The notes under the pieces: model-generated
Seen by the model: the letters and a program-made list of their open reading frames with translations, nothing else
Databases searched by the model: none
What the model was told of the DNA's origin: nothing
Made by a program: the position numbers and the translations under genes
Shown: piece by piece, positions 12,741 to 23,659 of the stretch
Numbering within the stretch: the stretch's first letter is position 1
How the letters are laid out: each line of letters starts with the position of its first letter
Source: Climacium dendroides
Taxonomy: Eukaryota; Streptophyta; Bryopsida; Hypnales; Climaciaceae
Length of the DNA: 64,000 nucleotides
Direction: 5' to 3'
NCBI GenBank assembly: GCA_950106755.1
Contig: OX467082.1
Span: 36,084,001-36,148,000 of the forward strand

Positions 12741-14984
12741 TACTATACTTTCTGCTCTTACAATAGAACCTTGCAACATTGATGTGGTCTTATAAAATGC
12801 AAGACATGTTGGATGTAGGATCTACAAGTTTTATTTTCCTTAGTATTTAAAGCCTCACAATTGTGTAGTTCAAAATTTTTGCTAATTTAGAACAGATTTT
12901 TCATTATTCACCTTGGAAGATTGCTTGAAGACATATTTTGTCTTTAAGGTCATTTGGGGTTAAAGCCATTGAGCTTGTAGGACCTTGTACTTTTACCACC
13001 TTGCAATTGAAATTTGACATACAACATTTTCAATTGTTGTTTTCTATTAAGGTGGCCTGTTCAAAAAGAGTACAAACTTCTTCATCACCTACCTCCTCAA
13101 ATGTATACTATTTCAAAATTTGCTTTTTCATGGCCTTCAACAATGCACATACACTATACGTCAAAGAAAATGGTCAAATTTAAAGCCCCTTGGTATTTCA
13201 CTTTTTACATGTTTGAACTACTTCCTAAAAGCTCCAAAAACAATGGAATGACTTGGATCAGGGTCTACTCCCAATTTTTTCACAAGCAATGAAGAAACTA
13301 ACTAGAAATTGTTCAAAGAATCTTCACTTCCCCCAAAATCACATTCACCTATTCTTTGGACAATATATGGGCATTTGACTTATTATCACACTAATTCCTC
13401 TTTTTCAAATTTGCCAACTTCTTGCTTCCATCCAAACAAATAATAACCATTACAAATAAAACTACTTTTCTATGACCACTTTATAGAATTACATTGCCAA
13501 AACTATCTCCATTAAGCTTGAACTAAAATGCATTTTCACATAATGTCTCAAACATGTTTTACAAAATTTTTTATCTTCCATATCCATTTCATAATTCTAT
13601 AAAAATATGCACATGCGTCTCCTATTCAAATTTAATTCTCTGTTCCTATTCAACAAACTTTGACATATCCTACTTTCATTTCTCAATTAATCAACCTAGA
13701 AGCTGTATGGTAGCTACAATTGAAATTGCATACTATCAAAAACCGCATAAGCTATTAGTAGAGTTTTTAATATAATATTAGAATCCATATTGAATTGCTT
13801 ATTTGTGCTATTTTAGGTGTAATTACCTTAAATTCTCCTTGACTATCATCTCATAAATATTAGACACAACATTTCAAAATGGCTATCAGAAGGTCAAATA
13901 TTAGAATTTAAAATGTTCATTATGCCAACAATGGTCCATACAAATTTAGATATAGATAAATATGAATACATTCAAGTATGTGATTTGTCTTGTATCAATT
14001 GAAATTCCCAAATTATGAATCATATAAATGAATACTCAGACATGCTTGAAAAAATTGATCATTTAATAAATTTCTGAATATGCATCAATTATGGTTACCG
14101 AATTAGATTTGGTTATTTTGTATGGTCTCCTCAAAAACACTAACCCATCAACTAAATTTTTGAGCTACCTATTGAATATCATTTATGAAATTGTGATGTT
14201 TAAGGTTTTGAGTGGCTCTCACAATGTATATTTTAAAATTGACATAAAAACTTGAGAAATTTTAAACAAAATTTGGACATGTTGTAGTATAAGTAATACA
14301 CTTGCATAAAATAAAATTTTCAAAATTTTCAAAATATTTATAATTGAATCATATTTATTAGTAAATATACTTTTAATACAAGTATTTTTTTTCAAGATTC
14401 TTTAGTAAGTGGAGCGAGAAGTTATTTTACAATTGAAATATTTTCATTTTTCATGGTTTATTCCATAAATCTCAAGCATAGAAAACTTAAAATGTCCATA
14501 AAAACAGATATTAGTAAAAAAAATTCCATTATATTCCATCAAAATATTTGCATATTATTTTTTGAGATTATTAGTAGATTTTTGGAGTAAATCATTAAAA
14601 ATGTAACCATTTGTAGTTATATTTTGGTAAACAATATATCACAATAAAATTTCACAATTTATAAAAAATTTACCAAAAGAATTTCATTTTACTTACAAAA
14701 AAATAATGAAAAAAATTTACTCACATTAAAAAAAATTCACTAATAAATTTGATTAAACTATTTAAGAAAACAATATTTTTTTAAATTTAAAAAAAAATCA
14801 TTTTATACAAGTTTGTTATTTTTACTTATACATATTTTTATTTTTACTTTACCTGTAGGTTGTTGGGAATATCAACTTTTTCAATTAGTTATGGCAAATT
14901 TTGAAAAACTTGAATACTTAAAAGAGATATTGTATCAATATGTTCTTTCAAATTCCAAAAGCAATGCTGAAGTTGATACAAGAA
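12741..14984. other. AT-rich intergenic DNA; degenerate copy of a dispersed repeat at ~13.04-13.40 kb
   Basis: No gene is supported. Part of 13040-13400 resembles the repeat family seen at 15.0-15.6, 20.4-20.7 and 21.7-22.0 kb (accTCCTCAAATGTATAC, then CTCCAAAAACAATGGAATGACTTGG). From 14.1 to 14.8 kb the sequence is extremely AT-rich with poly-A and poly-T runs. Confidence 0.5.
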
Positions 14985-15620
14985 ATAAGGTAGCATGTTC
15001 TAAAAGCAACCATGCTCTAAAAAACAAACATGTGCTAAAAGCGACCTCTAACAAAGAGGTATATTTTGCTTTCTTCTTTGTACCAATAGTGTACATTTCA
15101 AGTGGTGGTTACCTCTAGTAATCATTGCATTTCAACTTCAAATGTTTGTAACTAAAGTAAGAGGTTCTAAAAGTGCATAGGCTCTAAATTGCCCACCTCT
15201 TAAAATGTACACCATTTGTACATCTTTCTTTTTTTTAGCCTTCACTAATGCACGAACAATGTACATTTTAGAAGGTGGGCAATTTTAGAGCCTTATGCTA
15301 GTTCAACTTTAAAGTTTCATAACTAATTCCACTAAGCTCCAAAAAAATATGAAACAACTTAGGTTGGATGTCAATTCCACTTGTCTTTTAAGGAAAATTT
15401 ATTGAAAAATATTTTGAGAAGCTTTACCTCCCCAAAATTCAATTCCAGCTCTTAGGTGGTCGATTTATGGATCTACTACCTTAATTCCACAAAGGTCAAA
15501 AAAAATATGAAATGACTTGATTTATGCCAATTCTATTTTTCTTTCTAAAATAAATTTACTAAATATTGTTTGAAGGAGTTTAGCTTCCCCCAAATGCAAT
15601 CAGCTCTTAAATGAGGGGCA
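14985..15620. repeat. Dispersed repeat family A, longest copy, with internal foldback
   Basis: The sequence contains GCTCTAAAAG-type motifs, then ATGAAACAACTTAGGTTGGA, a TCAATTCCACTTGTCTTT motif and CTTCCCCAAAATTCAATT motifs. The last block occurs twice (about 15320-15460 and 15480-15620). Related copies are at ~13.04-13.40, 20.42-20.70 and 21.71-21.995 kb. A hairpin at 15178-15297 lies within it. No protein is encoded. It is probably a non-autonomous mobile element, but termini and target-site duplications were not identified. Confidence 0.55.
15178..15297. repeat. Inverted repeat (~35-bp arms)
   Basis: The left arm AGGCTCTAAATTGCCCACCT (continuing into CTTAAAATGTAC) is matched by the right arm GTACATTTTAGAAGGTGGGC (continuing into AATTTTAGAGCCT), separated by about 45 bases. 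A related hairpin with a much shorter loop is at about 20441-20510. Confidence 0.75.
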
Positions 15621-17334
15621 GTACCCCAGTTGTTACAATCCACAACTAGAAACGTATTCCTTTATTGCACTCACACTTGCAATAAATTAATGCACTTAAG
15701 ATTAGAAGTGCAGTAAGTTACTCCATTTGTAAGTTATAATTATTGTGTATTATTTTCTTAACACCTCTCATGAAAACTACAATTTTCCCTGGGCGAATGC
15801 TTGCATATATTAATCAGTTTTCTCATTGGTTATCAAAAATTATAATAAAGGTTATATAAGAAGGGAATCTAAAGGTTGGATATAAAATACTTGTAATATA
15901 GTAGTATGACCTTAAAGTGACCATTTACCGTCTGGTTCCCCTTTTTCGAAGGTTTCCATGAATAGAAGTATTTTTGGATCATTTTTGAGAGAAAGAAAAA
16001 TGGATGTGGAATGTCACACAAGTGGTTTCATATTTTTTGAATCATTTTTGAATTACTTATGAATTTTCAAAAAAACCTGATGTATTGCTATTGTTGTCGG
16101 AGTGCAAATAGTCTAGGAAGATTCAAATGTTTTTTTATGCCATGGAAAAGATATTCAAGTCAACTATTGTTTGCTCCGATTGAAATGGATATTTATATTG
16201 ATTAAATTCAATTGAAATGTATATTCAAGTTTCATATTCAAGATGAAGCTACAAATTTTCACAAAAAGTATAATTTTATTTTTATCTTTTTAAAATTTAA
16301 AATTGAATCATATTGCACTATTACATTGTTAAGAGAATTGTAAAAAAAAATGGAAATACAAACATTCTTTCTTATTCTTTCTATTGGCCTCAAGGATATT
16401 TTTACATGAATGAGGTTCATTTTAGAAAGAAAAAATTCATCTTTCTTTTGGTTATTTTTTTATACAAATCCATGATGGTGGAAAGGTATATTAACTTTAT
16501 TGTTATTTTGTTAAAACCAATAGGGAATGGATCTTGAATACATTTCTCATACTAATGAAAATTTTCCTTAGTGAATTATCACCAATTGAAAATTTTACTC
16601 AATTTTCAAATTAGTTTCCTTTACACTAAAAAAAGAGAAAAAAAAGATTTTTTTTTTTAAAAATGGATGAAATCATCAAATGTATCTCTCAAAAATATGA
16701 GATTCAACAATTCTTTTAGATGATTTCATGTATGATCATAATTGAATGATTTATCTTACCTACTTGCATTTTGCATGTAGATGCTGACCTTGTATCAACA
16801 AATCCAAAAATTAACTAGCTCAAAAGTTGAAAACACCTAAAACCATCCATGCACTCATTCTTAACAAGTAGGCTTTTATTGAAGGTGTCTCCAAAAGTGC
16901 AATTTAAACATTCGTGTACTTAGTTGCAATTGATTGACCTTAGATTTTGGTATTACAACCAAACTATGAGGTAGTTATAGCAATCTTGGAAAATCTACTT
17001 TAAAAACTCACAGTAATAACATGTCTTGTCTAAAAATTCAATTTAATTTTTTTTTAATTCATAACTTTCAATTGCTATTACTAAACATAAATAAAAATTC
17101 CAGAAAAAAATTGCCTCCAACTATGCTGGTTTGCTTAGTTTGACGGATTTGGGTGTTTTCACCTTTCAAGAAATGCACAAGCAATTAGTTTACCCTCAAT
17201 TCAATTCAATGTGGATGAGTTCATCCATCCAGAACCAAGCCGAATTCATCCATCCTGAAAAGTCGACGGAGAGTCTAGGCCTGCTGCCGGTACTCTTGTC
17301 CTGCATGTCACTCAGGTGTCTGACTCAAGGCTTT
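15621..17334. other. AT-rich intergenic DNA, nothing recognised
   Basis: Poly-A and poly-T runs and short chance frames only. I see no gene, tandem array or terminal repeat that I can support. Confidence 0.5.
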
Positions 17335-17850
17335 TCCTTTTGGCTTTCCAGTACCAGATTGCACCAGAAAAGTAATTGGGCTTTAAAAAATGGAAAAAAA
17401 ACCATGAAGTTTTTCACCAAAAAATTCCAAATAAAAAAAAGTCGTTGAATGAAATCGCTAGATCGTGGATGAAAATAGAATTAAAAACATGTGTTATATA
17501 CATTGGAAAAGTACCCTCCCCATTGCAATACTACTGTAGCAATATTGTTTCAATCGTCAAACAATGAAGTATTGAAAGCATATCGTTGCAATATTGCAAC
17601 ACCATACTTTCAATGGATAGAGTACCCCCATTGAAATTGTATTGTCGGAGAACTACAACTGAATACTACAATAGTATGTTTTCGATACTCTATTGTTCAA
17701 ACAATATTGTTGCAGTGGAGGACTTTTTCCCGATGTATGAATGTGATATTTTTTTTATCCAATACATGGATGAACGCTGAAATTTGGAGCACCACCATAA
17801 CATTTTATACCGCCACCTTTATCACTTCATAAAAATGAAAAAAACAAACA
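17335..17850. repeat. Dispersed repeat family B, copy 1, split by a MITE
   Basis: From about 17335 the sequence (CCAGATTGCACCAGAAAA, then an AACCATGAAG-type motif and GTGGATGAAAA) matches the copy at 20110-20395 throughout. The match is interrupted only at 17501-17735 and resumes with ATCCAATACATGGATGAACG. The related copy shows an uninterrupted junction, so this copy is the filled site. Confidence 0.8.
17501..17735. mobile_element. MITE with TA target-site duplication
   Basis: The termini are CATTGGAAAAGTACCCTCC on the left and, read inward from the right, CATCGGGAAAAAGTCCTCC. Similarity continues into GCAATA-rich arms. TA is present on both sides (17499-17500 and 17736-17737). Removing the element plus one TA restores a 24-bp junction of the same length as the unoccupied copy near 20.27 kb. 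This supports TA duplication of Tc1/mariner type. The terminal sequence is not the usual Stowaway one. Confidence 0.75.
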
Positions 17851-20085
17851 AACTGGTCTGAATGACAAAGATGTGCAGCAGTTTCAATGAATCTCTCAAG
17901 CACACTTACTATTACTACTCATTCAAGCGTATTGTACGTTAAGGCCAGTTCATTCAGTACTGTACACTACTTGACCAGAATTGAAGATATGATTGCCGTT
18001 ATCAATCTGTCATGCTCCACCCAATTTGAATTTGCAGTCAGTGGAGAGCTGCACTCATTCATCAATGAATGACAGTCATTCAAATTCTTCAGGGACCTGA
18101 AAATTCCATTCCATTGGACTCCAGAAAAAAATTTAAAAAACTCAAAACTTAAGGTACCCAATCACATGGGAACGATTTTGAACAAGTGAGACCCACATCA
18201 ATTTGGAGGATTGAAATGGGTATTCTCAATGGAATGAGGTCCTTCTACCTTAGTAACTAATAAATAAATACATTGTTTTGTAACTACCAAATTAGAGTTT
18301 CAATTGGGGATTAGGGATTTTAGTTTCAATTGTTCGAGGTAAAGATGACATATACATCATTATGCATTTAATAATTGACTCCTACATGTATCAATGTTAT
18401 ACATTTGTATTCTAGAATGGATGCCATTAGTGTGTAAAGGTAGAATTGAATATTCGGTGGTGCTATATATATGTCTACTTGACTATAATTTACAAGCTTG
18501 ATTGGGATGATGAAGCTATTTACATTCATAAATATGTTGCTTATAAATACACTTTGAAAAGCTTAGGCACTTAGGGAATTTGAATATACTTAGGGATTAA
18601 CAAGGTATTACTCAATGGTCCCTTATTCTTTTTGTAAACAAAATTTTAGCCAATGCAAAGAGTTAGATTCTTGAGAAAACTAGAAAATCCATTTGTTTTT
18701 TAATATATTTAATTATAGATTCTTTAATCAATCCAAAATAAATTGATATCATTCTTTTAGTCTTTGTTGTAACATTTTATAAATCTTATAGGATCCTTCA
18801 AGATTCTTCAAATTTTTCTTGTTTCTTCTGTAATATTTGTATGATATAGATTTTAAAACTTGTCTTTTAAAATAATTATTCTCTTCTTCTTGAGAACAAA
18901 TATATTTAATCATAAAAATTGATGTAATTGTTTTTCAGATATGACATTAATGAATAGATAATAATATTATTATTATTTTTAAAATCACTATGATAAAAAA
19001 ATTTAAGTTCAAAGAATTAAGGGCTTGTAATAATGATCATTATTCAATATACAATCAATTTCAGAAGAATTTTTGAAAAAAATTGTTCCAAATTGATTAA
19101 TAAATGAGTAAGTCCTATGGTGTGGATATGAGCAATGACTCTTAATTTGCATGCTTTGTTTAAAATCCATTCCTTGAAAATAGATGGTATGGTTTGAAAA
19201 CCCATTGTAAGGTAAATGAGCTCATTACACACTCATGGGAGCAAACCAGTGTTCGGGGATTTTTTTGACTTTTACCAGCTATTTTCCTTTAGTCCCCAAA
19301 TTGAACCATTTTTTCAAGTATAGAGTTCGGTTATTTTCTCTATTTTTCATTCAAAATAGAAATTTTAAAGATTTTTGCACCTTTTTTTTGCTGATGTTTT
19401 CAATTTACAACCGGGTTTTTTCCCAATTCCACCAGCTAACTTTGAACTAGCTGCCCATTCTTCCCAGACATTGGAGCAAACAAGCCCATTGTGGAAAAAT
19501 GTACATCACTGATATAATTTTTCCCACAATGAGTTCACTCCCATTTGGCCTGCAATAGGCTCACTTAAGCTTACTTACTTCAATTAGTAAAGCCTTAAAA
19601 TTCTGTCCACAAATGCTTCTTTCATGAGACAGTATGTTTTAAATCCTCCTAAGACTTAACTTACCGGTATTAATAACTGTCAATTAACTTAGCTACAAAA
19701 TTCTTAATACAGTGGCTACTTCTGCAGTGACGTCGTTCGAAGTTCAATATTCATTGAAGGGGGGATCTCATTATTTAACTAGTGTATTCATTCACTTGAT
19801 TCTCTTTCCCTTCTCTGATGCAAAACCCAAATTCATGATAACTTAAAGCAATGAAATCCCATTTCATTTGTTTCACTAAAAAAAAAAAAAGTGAAAGAAG
19901 TGTGTCCTGACAAATTAACAATTGAATTACAGTTGACTTGGGTTGGGACTTTTTTTCTATGTACATTTATTCGGATGTAGGCCAGAGTATATTTGTTCAG
20001 AAAAGGAGTTGTTTGGGGACACACTTTTCTAGAGCTGCTGCAGTGGATTCAGTTGCTCTTGGGCAATTGAAGTCTACCTACAGTG
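17851..20085. other. AT-rich intergenic DNA, nothing recognised
   Basis: Only short chance reading frames occur. I found no tandem repeat, terminal repeat or structural RNA that I can support in this stretch. Confidence 0.5.
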
Positions 20086-20395
20086 GGCTTTTTTTTTTTT
20101 TTTTTTTTTTCTTTTTTTCCCTTTCTGGTGCCAGATTGCACCAGAAAAAAAAAATTGGGGCTAAAAAATGGCGAGAAACCATGAGGGTTTTTTTTTCCAC
20201 AAAACTTCAAATGAAGAGAAAAAAAATTGGATGAAATTGCGTGATTGTGGATGGAAACAAGATTATGGACATGTGATATGTGCTAATATGATATTTTCTA
20301 TCCAATATGTGGATGAATGTTGAAATTTAGAGCACCATTAGAACATTTTATATCGTCACTTTAATTAGCACTTCATTCAAAATGAAAAAAAGGCT
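20086..20395. repeat. Dispersed repeat family B, copy 2 (empty site), with poly-T tract
   Basis: A T-rich run of about 30 bases (from ~20087) precedes GGTGCCAGATTGCACCAG, followed by the same sequence as copy 1 at 17.3-17.85 kb but without the 235-bp MITE. GGTGCCAGATTGCACC is nearly self-complementary. The poly-T tract could be a retroelement or SINE tail on the opposite strand, but no SINE promoter boxes were seen. Confidence 0.7.
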
Positions 20396-20419
20396 TGGAA
20401 GAACACCCTGTAGAGTGAA

Positions 20420-20700
20420 GTAGGAGGTTCTAAAAGTGCATTGGCTCTAAAATCACCCACCTCTTCAAATAGTGTACATCTTAGGAGGTGAACAATTTTA
20501 GAGCCCTATGCCATTTCAACTTTAGAATTTCATAAGTAATTCCACAAAGGTTCAAAAATATGAAACAAATTGGGTTAATAGATGTCAATTCCACTTGTCT
20601 TTCAAGGAAAATTTACTAAGAGAAAGATTTCAAGAAGCTTCATCTTGAAAAAATTCAATTTTAGCTCTTAAATAGGCACTTAATGGACCTCCTATCATAG
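20420..20700. repeat. Dispersed repeat family A copy with short foldback
   Basis: This carries GGCTCTAAAATCACCCACCT facing AGGTGAACAATTTTAGAGCC, followed by ATGAAACAAATTGGGTTAAT, a TCAATTCCACTTGTCTTTCA motif and an AGCTCTTAAATAGG motif, as in the copy at 15 kb. Here the hairpin loop is almost absent, suggesting an internal deletion relative to the other copy. Confidence 0.65.
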
Positions 20701-21470
20701 GCATGATTTTACAACTTGAGGATTGCAAAGAGACCACTTTGAATTTTTAGAGCAATGTTTGGCCTTGGATTTGTTGTGAACCAACATTAACCTTGAAAGG
20801 ATCTATGAACTTTGCGAATACTAAGTGTACAATGGATGATAGATAATCCTTCTGTGTGTAGGATAGAAGTGCTTTTGATTTTTTTTAGCAAATGATTCAT
20901 ACCATACTAGAAAGGATGATTTCTACAATATCTAGTTCATCCTTTTGGAATTAACACTATAACAACTTGGTCCCCTTGACCAAGGTAGAAAACTAATTGT
21001 TGAACAAATAGGTGCATTATTTTTTCTACAATTAATATTGAAGTCATCCACATTGTCCTTACAAGGTTAAGTTAGTAGAATCCACATTTGAGGTAGTTGG
21101 TGGAGTTCACACCATTGGGAAGAATAGGACACATTGTTGAACTCCATGAATGGCTTTCATTCAAAAAAACTAGTATCTCTACAAATTTTTACTTTTTTAG
21201 AAATTGGTACAATGCAATAAATAATAATTCAATCATGCGCTAATTCAAAATCGTATCACTTTGTTAAATTAGTATCACATCCATTGTTAGTACAAATCAA
21301 GCTTGCTTTACACCAAATGGAAACAATGTGAAGAGACTAATTTTTTGAAGATTTTTGATTGAATGGTTGAAATTGAGAAGTATCTGAAAATGGAATTTAT
21401 ACCATGAATTGAAGTAAGAAGTCACAAGTCTCTAAGAAGGCCCAATGATGTTGAGCACATTTTTTTTTTC
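20701..21470. other. AT-rich intergenic DNA, nothing recognised
   Basis: No credible coding sequence, repeat array or RNA gene was seen. Confidence 0.5.
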
Positions 21471-21660
21471 TATATTTCATATAATTCCTAAAGTTCTTTA
21501 CATGATTTGGATATAAACCACTTTTTTTTCATGTGGTATTGATATCTCATATAATTCCCAAAGTTCTTTACATGATTTGGATATAAGCCATTTTTTTCCT
21601 ATGTGGTATTGATATCTAATATAATTCCTAAAGATCTTTACATGATTTGGGTATAAGCTT
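21471..21660. repeat. Tandem repeat, 70-bp unit, ~2.7 copies
   Basis: The block ATATAATTCCTAAAGTTCTT followed by TACATGATTTGGATATAA and GTGGTATTGATATCT recurs at about 21480, 21550 and 21620, with only a few differences between copies. Confidence 0.85.
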
Positions 21661-21709
21661 TTTAGTTTGCTGATTTAAAAATGATTTGAAAACATAAAGT
21701 CATTTGGCA

Positions 21710-21995
21710 CCAGAGTACTCTGCTCTAAAAGTGACTATACTTTAAAAGTGACCACTAAAGTACAAAAATACATTTTGTTTTCTTCAACGTACCAATAGTG
21801 TATATTTGAAGAATTGGTTGCTTTTAATGATTGCTTCATTTCAACTCCAAAAATTTGTAACTAATTCCACAAAGGGCCAAAAGAATATGAAACAACTTGG
21901 GTTCGATGCCAATTCCGTGTTTCTTCCTATGCAAATTTACTGAAAATTGTTTCAAGGAGTTTAGGTTTCCCTGTAAAGGCAATCAGCTTAAAGAG
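21710..21995. repeat. Dispersed repeat family A copy
   Basis: Contains CTCTAAAAGTGACTATAC, ACCAATAGTGTATATTTGAA, then a TATGAAACAACTTGGGTTCG motif and CAATTCCGTG, matching the 15 kb copy in order. It ends just upstream of the GC-richer leader of the kinesin gene. Confidence 0.6.
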
Positions 21996-22129
21996 CAAAG
22001 CACCTTAAATAACCTCATTGATCATCTCGGACCAAGGATGATGGGTTGTAAGGGAAACGTTGAAGTTGATGTTCCTTTAAACCTCATTGGGAGGGAAACC
22101 TCAGATTTCATAAAGCCCTTGAATTCCCG

Positions 22130-23659
22130 TGACGCGACACCTCGATAGAGGATCTGGCACAGGCCCTGAATTGGGACCTGGGAGCGACTCGTCGACTTCC
22201 CCTGTGCGAGTGTCTGTCTCTCTCTGCCTTGACAGAGTGACACTGGCTTGCTGCTGGTCTCGCAGCTCTGCACATGCAGCTGCTCCTTTGTAACCGTTGG
22301 CCTTGTCCTCCTTCTCAACGGAAACACTGTCCTTCCCCACGACTGCTCGTTCAAAGTTTCCGCATCGCCCTCGATCAGTCCGTTGCTGCTATACTCGTGG
22401 AATTTTAATTTTGGTGCACCATTGCCGTCGGCGAAGTTTTGGATGCTCGAGCATGTTCAATCTGCTTGTGGTTGACGATCGTCATGTGACTTTCTTGTGA
22501 CATTTCATGGTAGGATTGCTTGCTTTACCTGAGTTTATTTTATGTAATCAAGAAACTCGACTGCTTCATGCAGAATTGTTCAGTTGACTGCAACTTTTAT
22601 TCCAAATTAAGCTGCTGGAGAGCGCGCTCAAATTTTAGTAGCTCCCGGACCTTAGTTATGAGTGTCTGCGTGTGCGAGGCGTTTGAGATCCGCTGAGAGT
22701 TGGACGAGTGCTCGTTTTATTTGAGGAGATTAGTCGCAGGTTCGGACCGCGCGATGAATTTGAGTTTGACGTCAATTGCTGAATGCAGAGTCTTTCGAGG
22801 ATTTCAAATTTGAGGAATAGAGAGCTTTCAGAAAGTCAAAGGTTTCATCTGAATTGGAGGTTGTGGTGATGAATCGGTGTAGCCTTGTTCTTCGTTGTAG
22901 CGATTAGGAGGAACATCGAGTGTGCTTTGGAGTGGTAGTGCATTACTCTTCAGTCGAAAGCGTCACTGGCGAGCTAGTGCGATCGGCTGAAGTTTGAATT
23001 CATGTGGAGGTGTTGCCCTTTCCAATGAGAGGTTCTGCATATTTTTTTGTTCGGATATCTTGTTATACAACTGTACCGTTAACTTTCAGCGTCCAGGAGT
23101 TGAGTTCATGTCTTCTGCTGTAGTGTTCAAGCTCGCTTAATTAGTAAGGATGAGTGAATAGGCTACCGGTGTATTTCGAAGGCGTTTTTATTTCAAAGTA
23201 GTCTACTCTGCACTTGAAGTGCTCATGAATATCCGGGGGGAATAAATTTGTTTCTCTTTCAATGAGTCGATACTGATCTGTGACTTACCATTCTGCGCCA
23301 CGTTCTACGAAGGTCAATATCCAATTAAGAATAGCCAATGCGCGTTAACAGAACGGCTAACAACAGAAAAGCTTATAACAGAATGTGATTTAAATCGTGG
23401 TATTGTTTTGCTGACAGCATTGAACTGCTCTCCAATTTTGCAGAGCCTCGGATGAGTGAGGGATTTGATCGACGTGAAGAACTTTTCTTGTGTAAGCAGT
23501 GGAACCATTTTCAGTCTAGAGGGGCGTGGATGTGGCTCGGTTCCGTGGCTTGCCGGTGCCTATCACGTCAAAGGTACAGGAGCGCCGATGAAGTGTTCAA
23601 GGTGCTGATGTTGTGACTGGAATTGAATCAGGGGGTAGCCCCGGAGGTGGGTTGTCAAA
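22130..23659 (+). promoter_or_regulatory. Promoter and long 5' leader of the kinesin gene, with uORFs
   Basis: GC content rises sharply at about 22.13 kb, and pyrimidine-rich stretches (for example CTGTCTCTCTCTGCC) appear, as is usual near plant transcription starts. The exact start cannot be read from sequence, and a leader intron is possible. Upstream ATGs just before the main start include a 28-codon uORF at 23530-23616. A six-codon uORF (23588-23608) has a TGA that overlaps another ATG (TGATG), which itself opens only ATG-TTG-TGA. If these are present in the mRNA they should lower translation of the main frame. Confidence 0.5.
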
